Positions 16,903 to 24,623 of a stretch of DNA of 64,000 bases are shown in pieces. Numbering within the stretch: the stretch's first letter is position 1; the number at the start of each line of letters is the position of its first letter. The notes under the pieces were generated by a model. That model saw only the letters and a program-made list of their open reading frames with translations, made no database searches and had not been told where the DNA came from. The DNA is from Lewinellaceae bacterium (GTDB lineage Bacteria > Bacteroidota > Bacteroidia > Chitinophagales > Saprospiraceae): contig JACJYN010000002.1 of the NCBI GenBank assembly GCA_020636095.1, positions 1,240,001 through 1,304,000 on the forward strand. Direction: 5' to 3'. Both the position numbers and the translations under genes were made by a program.

Positions 16903-17654
16903 AGCCAAAGTATGAAGTCATTTCTGTCACGCCTAATAATGTAGAAACCTACGGCCTTTTTTGCATTAAGAGTCAGAAAAACCCGGGCTACATCAAAAAG
17001 CGGGATTGGTTCCTGCAGGAATACCCCAAGGGCCTGCGCCTGAAGATACTACAGGAGGAGTCCGGCCGCCAGCTGGGATTTATAGAATACACGCCGGCCG
17101 AGCAAGCCTGGCGGCCAGTGGAGGCGCCGAGTTACCTCTTTATTCACTGTATGTACATCTACAAAAAAGAGGACAGAAGAAGGGGTAATGCGTCGTTACT
17201 GATCAAAGACTGTGTTGAAGACGCCCGGCGGCAGGGGAAAGCAGGAGTAGCCGTGATGACCAGTGACGGCCCCTGGATTGCTAGTAAGGACGTCTTCTTC
17301 AGAAACGGCTTCGAGCAGGTAGATCAACGTGGAGGCTTCGAACTGCTCCATTACCCACTGGCCAAAAACGCCCCTCCCCGGTTAACAGATCGGGAGGTGA
17401 AACCAGAACAACACCAGAGCTGGCAACTCCTGTATGCCAACCAGTGCCCCTGGCACCAAAAATGTGCGGAAGAATTGCTCGGATTCGCCAAAGATAAAGG
17501 TATCCCCCTCCAAATAACCGAAATCACCAACTCAGCCACCGCTCGAAATGGGGCCTCCCCCTTCGGTGTTTTCGCCCTGGTTAGAGGCAGTAAACTCCTG
17601 GAGTACCATTATATTAGTAAGACGCGCTTTATGAATATTCTGAAAACTACTTAA
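16899..17654 (+). CDS. GNAT N-acetyltransferase with YoaP-like C-terminal domain
   Basis: A 251-residue protein. Residues 1 to about 150 form a GNAT domain; the acetyl-CoA loop is in the region KKEDRRRGNASLL (about 89-101), followed by FFRNGFEQVDQRGG. Residues 165-251 look like the YoaP domain that follows GNAT in some Firmicutes and Bacteroidota proteins, with the conserved CPWHQKCAEELL containing two cysteines. Physiological substrate is unknown. The start overlaps the hydrolase stop, so both belong to one operon. Its last eight bases overlap the convergent E2-like gene. Confidence 0.85.
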   Translation: MKPKYEVISVTPNNVETYGLFCIKSQKNPGYIKKRDWFLQEYPKGLRLKILQEESGRQLGFIEYTPAEQAWRPVEAPSYLFIHCMYIYKKEDRRRGNASLLIKDCVEDARRQGKAGVAVMTSDGPWIASKDVFFRNGFEQVDQRGGFELLHYPLAKNAPPRLTDREVKPEQHQSWQLLYANQCPWHQKCAEELLGFAKDKGIPLQITEITNSATARNGASPFGVFALVRGSKLLEYHYISKTRFMNILKTT

Positions 17655-18453
17655 TTTCAAGCCCGAATCCATTTTCGATATACGCTGACAGCCGGGCCAC
17701 AAATTTGGCCATTACTACCCCATCCACAACGTCATGATCCAGTAATACCGTGAGATGGAGGAATTCACGAACCTGGATTTCGTCATTTATCACTGCCGGT
17801 TTTTTCACGATGGACCCGGCGCCAAATCCCAGTGGATGAACACTGGTGTGAACGAACCACCCCCTGACTTTCCCAAACATACCTATGGAGGTAAAGATGA
17901 TGCTGCCCATCATCTGCTGGGCTTGCCGGGGGGCAATGGCAAAATATTTCCATACCATGCGCCTTACCCAGCCGGGCAAACTGAAGTACATATTGGCCCA
18001 TAGCGCATTCCTGCTGCTGTTCATCGCCACCTGATCTTCACTGAGTTTCCGGGTTTTGGCATTGTTGATCTCAGCGGTGATCTCATCGATGCTTTTCAGT
18101 TGGGTTTGCCGGATGATGTAAGGCAACGGCACTTTGTCGCCCCCATGTTCCCGCTCTACCATAACCGTTATATCGATGTCATCAAAAACCAGGCGCGTGC
18201 GCTTATTTTTCAGGTAAGCATGCACATCCTCAAAGGCTTCTACCGTCCGGCTGATCGTTTTTACCATCCAGGCTGTGAAGGAAATGGGCCGTCCGGCCTC
18301 TTTATGTCGCCCGATCAGTTCCCGCGCCAGGGTGACATCCAGCTCTATGAGTGCCTTGACGTGGTGTTTTTTCAAGCCAATGGCGAAAACATCCAGGGTA
18401 CCGATCCGGCTTTTAGGGAATCGCTTTTCCTTAAATTTTCCTGATGCTGGCAT
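17647..18453 (-). CDS. Stand-alone 2-oxo acid dehydrogenase E2-like acyltransferase domain
   Basis: A 268-residue protein corresponding to only the catalytic domain of E2 (lipoamide acyltransferase/CAT-like fold). The active-site motif HxxxDG is present as LLDHDVVDG (His240, Asp244), and the domain landmarks FTAWMVKTISRTVEAFEDVH and SIIFTSIGMFGKVRGWFVH match. There is no lipoyl domain, no E1/E3-binding domain and no E1 or E3 gene nearby, so it is unlikely to be a normal complex core. It may acylate another acceptor (inference). It is convergent with the GNAT gene, overlapping it by 8 bp. Confidence 0.85.
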   Translation of the reverse strand: MPASGKFKEKRFPKSRIGTLDVFAIGLKKHHVKALIELDVTLARELIGRHKEAGRPISFTAWMVKTISRTVEAFEDVHAYLKNKRTRLVFDDIDITVMVEREHGGDKVPLPYIIRQTQLKSIDEITAEINNAKTRKLSEDQVAMNSSRNALWANMYFSLPGWVRRMVWKYFAIAPRQAQQMMGSIIFTSIGMFGKVRGWFVHTSVHPLGFGAGSIVKKPAVINDEIQVREFLHLTVLLDHDVVDGVVMAKFVARLSAYIENGFGLEIK

Positions 18454-18501
18454 TTTCTATTTTTTGGAAGATAGCGTTTGTCCAAAAAAAATAACGACAG
18501 G

Positions 18502-19611
18502 TTATTCCGGAAATAAGGACGCGTCCAGCCCCGGAATGACCTTTAAGGCATTTTTATAATACAGCTTTTTCAAAATTTCATCGGGCAGGCCGATACCGTA
18601 CATCCTCCAGAAGGCGTGATAACGCTTGTAATAGGGGAAGTACTCATCTTCGGTTTCGAAGACGCGGAAGTAGGTGTGATACTCCTCCGGGTTGTAAGCG
18701 TCTTTGCCAAAGAGAATGCGATCCTGGTATTTCTCGAAAAACTTCAGGGCATGCCGGGGTTGCCGCCCTAATTCGGCGATGATGGCGCCGCACTCTACGT
18801 ACATATTAGGCATCTCATCCAGCAGTTGGCCCAACTTTTCCAGGTCGTTTGGGTACCAGCCGAAGTGGGCGTTGATGAAAGTGGTTTTTGGATGCTTGCG
18901 GAAGATATCGTGCTGCTCGGCGATGATGGTTTCCCAGGACGCCGGGTCATCCGCCTCCCGTTTGCGGCCGGGGCGCAGCTTGAGTTCCAGCCAGCGCTCG
19001 TTGTTCTCGTCGTGCGGCGCCCAGAAGGATTTGGGGTCAGCGGAGTGAATGAGCACGGGGATACCCAGTTCGCCGCACTTGGCCCAAATCGGGTCCAGCC
19101 GGGAGTCATTGACCGCAATGCGGTTGCCGGCATTATCGGTATCCCTCATGCCCTGACTCTTATAAATCTTCAGCCCCCGGGCGCCGATGCTCACATCGTA
19201 CTCCAACTGCTGGAGGGTGCTCTTCTCCCAATCCGGGTCGTCGATGCTGCGGATGTTGATATTTGTAAAGTTGACGATGCGGCCCCCGTGTCCGTATTTA
19301 TGGATATTATCCATCATAGCCTTCAACGCCGGGCCGCCCCGTCCGCTGAGGTTGACGATGACGCCCATGTTCAGCGAATCCATCTCTCGGATGAGCTGGT
19401 CGAGGTCCTGCTCCGCCATGCGCCAGTGGTGGCTGTGCACATCGATAAACGGGAATTTAGCACTGGACAGAATGTGTTCAGGCGTCACCAGCGTAGACGG
19501 CGGGTCGTACAACTCAAAATCCATATGGAGGGACGTGTCAATCTCACGCCTGCCCTGAGTAAAGGCCAGCAGAGGAACACACAACATGATACAGATGAGG
19601 TGGATTTTCAT
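18502..19611 (-). CDS. Secreted amidohydrolase (metal-dependent TIM-barrel hydrolase)
   Basis: A 369-residue protein with signal peptide MKIHLICIMLCVPLLAFTQG. The barrel begins with the metal-binding strand FIDVHSHHW (about 48-56). Further metal ligands are likely in VLIHSAD, FINAHFGWYPND and the late FGKDAYNPEEY, the arrangement of amidohydrolase_2 (PF04909) proteins such as decarboxylases and lactonases. Substrate is unknown. The ATG at 19611 starts the signal peptide; the longer frame adds nine residues with no support. Confidence 0.85.
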   Translation of the reverse strand: MKIHLICIMLCVPLLAFTQGRREIDTSLHMDFELYDPPSTLVTPEHILSSAKFPFIDVHSHHWRMAEQDLDQLIREMDSLNMGVIVNLSGRGGPALKAMMDNIHKYGHGGRIVNFTNINIRSIDDPDWEKSTLQQLEYDVSIGARGLKIYKSQGMRDTDNAGNRIAVNDSRLDPIWAKCGELGIPVLIHSADPKSFWAPHDENNERWLELKLRPGRKREADDPASWETIIAEQHDIFRKHPKTTFINAHFGWYPNDLEKLGQLLDEMPNMYVECGAIIAELGRQPRHALKFFEKYQDRILFGKDAYNPEEYHTYFRVFETEDEYFPYYKRYHAFWRMYGIGLPDEILKKLYYKNALKVIPGLDASLFPE

Positions 19612-19705
19612 AACAATCAGGTGTTTTGATAGCTTCAAAAGAACGTACGGCCTGAAATTACGGTTACTTAAATGAAAAACCGGCCCTTTTCATTGATTTT
19701 CGACT

Positions 19706-20569
19706 CTAAAACGGCGCCGTCAGCCCAACCAACGGAAACGGGCTAACCACTACATCCCCGTCAACCGCCACCCCTACCAGGCTGATGTCCCAACTGGTGC
19801 GCCGCTTGCCGATCAGGCGGACTCCGGCCGAGAAAGCGCCTCCGGACATCGGCTGGCCGAACCAACTCTCGGTGGTGAGGGCTACTCCAGAAGATACCCG
19901 GTACTGGGCCCCGATGGAAAAAACGGGCGCTGAATTGACCTCCCCTTCGTTCATTACATAACCCAGCCCGAAAGAAACGTTTCGGCCCCGGGGGCCATAG
20001 GTAAAGGCGCCGTAAAAGATGTTGAGGTCAAAAGCAGACCGGGTGTCCGGTGTACTGAGCAGGATAGCGCCCAGGCCAAAATGGGCCTTGTTCTCCGCCA
20101 CCGGAATAGTGAATTTAGGGAAAATCCCTACTGTTGGAAAATCGATAAAAAAGTCGAAAAGGCTGACCAATTCAACGCCCGCTCCCAGAGAAAAGTTATC
20201 GGTAATACCGTAGTATATTTCATTGACAAAAAGCATATAGTTCTGGTAATAACCACGGCCTTTGGGCAGATTATACCCCGTACCCGGCCCTACGATGTTG
20301 CGAACATCGTCCAGCGTCTCCCGCCAGGCTTTGCCTTCGAAGGCCACACCGTAGGCGATCAGGTTGATCTCCTGGCGAAGGATATTTACCTTGCCCAGGC
20401 TCTGGCTTTCCAAGACCACCTGTACGTCATTCTCCAAAATGACCTCACCGACCAGTTCACTGCCATCCTTGAGGATAACGGTAGCTATCCTTTTTTCCGC
20501 AACCTGGGCGCTGAGCGCCAGCGAAAACATCAGAAAGAAGCAAAGGGTGAGTAGCCGTGATTTGTACAT
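19706..20569 (-). CDS. Outer-membrane beta-barrel protein, unknown function
   Basis: A 287-residue exported protein with a signal peptide ending at LALSAQ. After a short N-terminal beta domain (TVILKDGSELVGEVILENDV), the remainder is amphipathic strands rich in Gly and aromatics (NYMLFVNEIYYGITDNFSLG, RNVSFGLGYVMNEGEV), ending in a terminal phenylalanine as is common for barrels. A family name is not evident. The gene is alone between the amidohydrolase and hutI, all on the same strand. Confidence 0.7.
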   Translation of the reverse strand: MYKSRLLTLCFFLMFSLALSAQVAEKRIATVILKDGSELVGEVILENDVQVVLESQSLGKVNILRQEINLIAYGVAFEGKAWRETLDDVRNIVGPGTGYNLPKGRGYYQNYMLFVNEIYYGITDNFSLGAGVELVSLFDFFIDFPTVGIFPKFTIPVAENKAHFGLGAILLSTPDTRSAFDLNIFYGAFTYGPRGRNVSFGLGYVMNEGEVNSAPVFSIGAQYRVSSGVALTTESWFGQPMSGGAFSAGVRLIGKRRTSWDISLVGVAVDGDVVVSPFPLVGLTAPF

Positions 20570-20635
20570 TATAATTAGGTGCTAATTTTCACAAGGACGA
20601 AGGGAAACCTATTTTTGTTGAATAACCAGTAATTT

Positions 20636-21883
20636 TCATCTCTTATCCACCACCATTTCCCCCTTCAGGAAAGCCCGTTCCACCAGGTCGCTGCCAAAAG
20701 CGTAAGGCAGGTAGGCCACCGAGGGGATGGGCGGCGTGATAAAGAAGTTGGCCACCTTACCCACCGCAATACTACCGTACTCCTGCTCCAGTTCCATAGC
20801 GCGAGCTCCATTGAGGGTGGCTGCGTAAATGGCCTCTTCCGGTAGCATTCCGCATTTGATACAGGCCAGAGACACCACAAACTGCATTTTGCCCGACGGT
20901 GTGGAGCCTGGGTTGTAATCCGTAGCCAATGCGACGGGCAGCCCGGCGTCGATCAGCCGGCGGGCGGGTTGGTAGGCGTCATTGAGGAAGAAGGGCGCGG
21001 AAGGCAGCAGAGTGGACATGGTGTGGCTGCCCTTCAGGCTTTCGATATCTTCATCACTCACCACCTCCAGGTGGTCGACGGAAATGGCGCCCTGCCGCAC
21101 ACAGGCGGGTATGGCGCCCAGGCTGTTAAATTGGTTGACGTGCACTTTGGCCTTCATCCCATAGCGGACGCCGGCTTCCATCAACTGTTCGGTTTCGGCA
21201 ACGGTGAAGAAGCCTTTCTCGCAGAAGGCATCGATATAGTCCGCCAATCCCTCCCCGGCGATGCGCGGCAGCATCTCATCGATGATGAGCCGGATGTAAC
21301 CTTCCCGGTGCTGGCTGTACTCAGGCGGCAAGGCGTGAGCCCCCAGGAAGGTTGCTTTGATGGGTAGGGTTGTTTTTTCCTTTAGGCGCTGGATCACACG
21401 CAGCATCTTCCACTCACTTTCCACTGTAAGGCCATAACCGCTTTTGATCTCCACCGCCCCGGTGCCGAGCGCTTCGATCTCCCGGATGCGTTTAAGGGCA
21501 GCCGCCAGCAGTTCTTCCTCGGGCGTTTCCCTCAGGCGGCGGGCAGAGTTGAGGATGCCGCCGCCCCGGCGGGCGATCTCTTCATAACTCAGGCCTTTGA
21601 TCCGATCGACAAATTCCATTTCTCTGCTCGCAGCAAAGACGAGGTGGGTATGGGAATCACACCAGCTGGGAAAAACGAATCCGCCGCCGGCATCGATGGT
21701 TTCACCGGCCCGCTCCGGACATTCGGCCATCGGCCCGAAGGCATGGAAGCGGCCGCCTTCAATGAGAAGGTAAGCATCTTCTAACAGGGGCAGCGCCTGC
21801 ATGTCTCGGCCCGCTACAAAGGGGCGGGGGGAAGTTTCGGCCAGCACCAGGCTTTGGATGTTGCGGATGAGGAGGCTGGGCAT
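20636..21883 (-). CDS. hutI: Imidazolonepropionase
   Basis: Hydrolyses imidazolone-5-propionate to N-formimino-L-glutamate, the third step of histidine degradation. The 415-residue length is normal. Metal site SHTHLVFAA (about 74-82), substrate region GGGILNSARRLRETPEEEL, and motifs ATFLGAHALPPEY and VALATDYNPGS all match HutI. Other hut genes (hutH, hutU, hutG) are not in the window, so the pathway would be scattered. The ATG at 21883 (MPSLLIRNIQS) is the family start; the extended frame adds an unlikely 22 residues. Confidence 0.95.
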   Translation of the reverse strand: MPSLLIRNIQSLVLAETSPRPFVAGRDMQALPLLEDAYLLIEGGRFHAFGPMAECPERAGETIDAGGGFVFPSWCDSHTHLVFAASREMEFVDRIKGLSYEEIARRGGGILNSARRLRETPEEELLAAALKRIREIEALGTGAVEIKSGYGLTVESEWKMLRVIQRLKEKTTLPIKATFLGAHALPPEYSQHREGYIRLIIDEMLPRIAGEGLADYIDAFCEKGFFTVAETEQLMEAGVRYGMKAKVHVNQFNSLGAIPACVRQGAISVDHLEVVSDEDIESLKGSHTMSTLLPSAPFFLNDAYQPARRLIDAGLPVALATDYNPGSTPSGKMQFVVSLACIKCGMLPEEAIYAATLNGARAMELEQEYGSIAVGKVANFFITPPIPSVAYLPYAFGSDLVERAFLKGEMVVDKR

Positions 21884-22003
21884 GAGTAAAGGTTGTTTTT
21901 TTGAATGGGCAAAGATACGAAGAGTAGACGAGGGCGTTGATCCATTCATCAGTTAAACCTCTGACTCAAAAGTTTTTTCTGTTTTGTCGCTGAAGGCGGC
22001 AGC

Positions 22004-22837
22004 CTATTTGTAAATAATTTTTACAAATCCATCGATATTGTTTTTGCGCAGGGACGCCAAAAAGGCAGCCGCTTCATCTTCCCGGTCAAAATGGCCCAGG
22101 AAAATCTTGTACAGGCCCTCGCCTTTGAGTTGGCAAGGGGCTATCTCGGCTTTTTGATCCACCCTTGTTTCCAGAGTGGCACAACACCGGACTGCATTAT
22201 CGTAAGAGGAAAAAACACCGGCCTGAATGGTGAAATAAGCCGTTGGAGTTTGAGCCCCGACAGGGGTTACCGTAGAATAGAGCTGTGGTTGTGTAGCATG
22301 GTTCACCTTCGCCGGGCGAGCTAACTCATCGGGGATCAGGGCCGGGCGCGAAATAGAAAAGGCAGGTTGCGGGCTGGACAAGATATTTTCTTCCCTGGCC
22401 ATCTGTGTCGCCCGGATACGGTTTGCCGGCAAGTCATAAGCCTTCAGTTGTTCCAGCAGCGTTTCGGGCTCCATCGCCCCTTCGTGGCGCCCCAATAGCT
22501 GCCCCTGAGCACTGAATACCAATATGGAAGGTAAAATATTCACCCTATATTGCCCCTTCAGGGCTTGTCCTTCCGGCCGGTCGACATCGGCGCGCAGGGC
22601 CAGGAAGTTTTTTTCTAAAAAAGCAGAAAGGGGCTCATCCGTGAAAGTGTGCCGTTCCATCCACTGACAAGGCATACACCAATCGGCAGCAAAATGAATG
22701 ATATAAAGCTTTCCTTCCCGGGCAGCCATCTGCCGTACTTCGGATAAGTTACCTTCCAAAAAAGGCATGTTTGAGGACGAGCTGGCAAAAAAGGTAAAGG
22801 GCAGGCACACTAGGATCAAGGTAGTCAGATATTTCAT
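22004..22837 (-). CDS. Periplasmic thioredoxin-like protein with C-terminal SPOR domain
   Basis: A 277-residue protein: signal peptide (to about residue 20), then a thioredoxin-fold domain with active site ADWCMPCQWM (Cys54, Cys57). A linker of about 60 residues follows, and a SPOR domain fills the last 80 residues (TAYFTIQAGVFSSYDNAVRC to the end). SPOR domains bind denuded peptidoglycan at septa, so this could be a thiol-disulfide enzyme recruited to cell division sites (inference). A second SPOR protein, the subtilase, is encoded 1.8 kb away. Confidence 0.85.
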   Translation of the reverse strand: MKYLTTLILVCLPFTFFASSSSNMPFLEGNLSEVRQMAAREGKLYIIHFAADWCMPCQWMERHTFTDEPLSAFLEKNFLALRADVDRPEGQALKGQYRVNILPSILVFSAQGQLLGRHEGAMEPETLLEQLKAYDLPANRIRATQMAREENILSSPQPAFSISRPALIPDELARPAKVNHATQPQLYSTVTPVGAQTPTAYFTIQAGVFSSYDNAVRCCATLETRVDQKAEIAPCQLKGEGLYKIFLGHFDREDEAAAFLASLRKNNIDGFVKIIYK

Positions 22838-23059
22838 GGGATTACGTTTTTGTTACCCGCCCAACCTGCTGTCAACAGCGCCGGCGGAAAGCCTAACCCC
22901 TTTTACGATAAACAGGGAGAAAAGTTATATGGGAAAGAAAAAATTATAGCCGCGCCACTTGTGGCCTGTTGAAAAATAACAGTCTTATAGTTGTAACAGG
23001 TTGACAGGAAGGTGGAAACACCTCAACAGTAGCCGGTTGCTGCCCCGCAAAAGGCGGGG

Positions 23060-23584
23060 CTATGGCCGAAAGCGGCACTTGACAAAGTCGATGAGCGAAC
23101 GATGATTGTGCATCAGTTCCTGACAGGTATCAAACAATTCTTCGAACTTCATAGCAACCATCTGCATCTCTTTGGAATCTTTGAGCTCTGCGCCCATAGA
23201 TTTTGCTTTGAAAAGGAAGCAGGTATGTATGCTTTGAAATACTTTTTCCAGTTCCTCGGCCCTGCGCAGAAACTGTCCTATCAGTTCAAGTTCATTGGAA
23301 GACAGGTTTTTATAGCTGCTACTTGCTTCAGACAGCACATCCGTATCGGAGAGGTCTTTTTGGGTAATGTCGATGATCGAAATACCAAAAAGATTGGCTA
23401 TTTTCAAGAGGTTACAAATCTTGGGTTCGGCAGTTCCGTTCTCGTAAGAAGCAATATTACCACGGTTGAGGCCAACCCGGTTAGCCAATTCTTCCTGGCT
23501 TAACTTAAGCCGCTTCCGCAGAAGGCGCATATTTTGCTGTAAAAAAATCGTTGAGGTGTTCTGTTTTACCACATCCATATCCAT
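23060..23584 (-). CDS. XRE-family transcriptional regulator
   Basis: A 174-residue regulator. The helix-turn-helix is residues 14-70 (LQQNMRLLRKRLKLSQEELA, then NRGNIASYENGTAEPKICNL). The remaining 100 residues are helical and may dimerise or sense; they contain a Leu-rich segment (ELELIGQFLRRAEELEKVFQ). It faces the sigma-factor gene divergently across 390 bp that hold two copies of TCGACAAACTA, possibly its operators. Target and signal are unknown. Confidence 0.85.
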   Translation of the reverse strand: MDMDVVKQNTSTIFLQQNMRLLRKRLKLSQEELANRVGLNRGNIASYENGTAEPKICNLLKIANLFGISIIDITQKDLSDTDVLSEASSSYKNLSSNELELIGQFLRRAEELEKVFQSIHTCFLFKAKSMGAELKDSKEMQMVAMKFEELFDTCQELMHNHRSLIDFVKCRFRP

Positions 23585-23974
23585 TTAATATCCTGCTTTT
23601 CCAAAAAATGACTCTCTGACAATTCTCACGTCATTGAGCGGCCTGAGAGACAGAAAAACACTGAGCTGGCGTTTCAACCGTTCTGGCTTTCAGTTGAACT
23701 TCAAAGTTTGTTAAAGAAGAAAAAACTCTATAAAACTGGATAAAAACTCGACAAACTAATATACAATAAGTACAACTGAATCGAAACTTAGTTTAAGTAT
23801 GTTAATTTTTTTAACGCTTATACCGTCTAGAATGCCACCAAAGTGTAAAAAAGGTTCCAGCTGCGACAATAACTACTCTAAATAGGAAATTTTATTTGCA
23901 AAAATGATGTTCAAACTGTAGATTTGTAAATAAGAATTACAAAATAATCGACAAACTATAAATCACCGGCTAAT
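23585..23974. other. Divergent regulatory gap between XRE and sigma-factor genes
   Basis: A 390-bp A/T-rich intergenic region. It contains TCGACAAACTA twice (near 23748 and 23949) and the sigma-factor promoter described separately. The direct repeats, placed in the gap beside an XRE gene, are candidate operator sites. No ORF or structural RNA is evident. Confidence 0.4.
23895..23926 (+). promoter_or_regulatory. Promoter of ECF sigma-factor gene
   Basis: TTTG at 23895-23898 and TAGATTTG at 23919-23926, spaced by 20 bp, match the Bacteroidota primary consensus (TTG, N19-21, TAnnTTTG). The start codon is 49 bp downstream. Confidence 0.65.
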
Positions 23975-24502
23975 ATGATATATGCAATTCAGAATCAAAT
24001 TCAGGAACAACTTGACAATATAAGTAGTTCACTGAGAGCCTTCTCCCTTAAACTTACGGGCAATTCCGTCGACGCCGAAGACCTGTACCAGGATACGGCG
24101 CTAAGGATCATTACCAACGCCGACAAATACAGGCAGGGCACCAATTTCAAAGCCTGGGCTGTAACGATCATGCGAAACATCTTCATTAACAACTACCGCA
24201 AGAAGGTGCGCCGTAATATGATCATAGACCAGACTCCGAATAACTACTACATCAACTCCGGCGACAAGCTTGTCGAGAACGATGGGGAAATGAACGTAGC
24301 TTACAACGAGTTGATGAAAATGGTTAATACGTTGCCTGAAGACTTCCGCCGGCCTTTCATGATGGCTTATCAGGGATTCAAGTACGATGAGATCGCTGAG
24401 CAGTTGGAATCACCCCTGGGCACCATTAAGAGCCGTATCTTCTTCGCTCGTAAAAAGTTGCAGAAGATGTACAAGGACGCTCAGAAAGAGAGGAGGGCTT
24501 AA
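23975..24502 (+). CDS. ECF-type RNA polymerase sigma factor
   Basis: A 175-residue extracytoplasmic-function sigma factor. Region 2 includes AEDLYQDTALRIITNADKY (about 34-52) and WAVTIMRNIFINNYRKKVRR (68-87). Region 4 is LPEDFRRPFMMAYQGFKYDE to SRIFFARKKLQKM (about 121-168). No anti-sigma gene is adjacent. It is followed by an intrinsic terminator and then, in the same direction, by the subtilase-SPOR gene, so it is likely monocistronic. The upstream promoter is good and an XRE regulator is divergent. Confidence 0.93.
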   Translation: MIYAIQNQIQEQLDNISSSLRAFSLKLTGNSVDAEDLYQDTALRIITNADKYRQGTNFKAWAVTIMRNIFINNYRKKVRRNMIIDQTPNNYYINSGDKLVENDGEMNVAYNELMKMVNTLPEDFRRPFMMAYQGFKYDEIAEQLESPLGTIKSRIFFARKKLQKMYKDAQKERRA

Positions 24503-24540
24503 TGTCCGGTTATCCTGATTATTGTTAATAATTTCAGCAA

Positions 24541-24577
24541 AAAAGGCTGGATGGCATACCGCTATCCAGCCTTTTTC
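24541..24577 (+). terminator. Intrinsic terminator of sigma-factor gene
   Basis: Arms AAAAGGCTGGAT and ATCCAGCCTTTT pair perfectly around an 11-nt loop, followed by T-rich sequence, 39 bp past the sigma-factor stop codon. Confidence 0.85.
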
Positions 24578-24623
24578 GTTTAATTTTGAACAAACTTTCA
24601 ACCATCCACCTAATCCAGCCATA

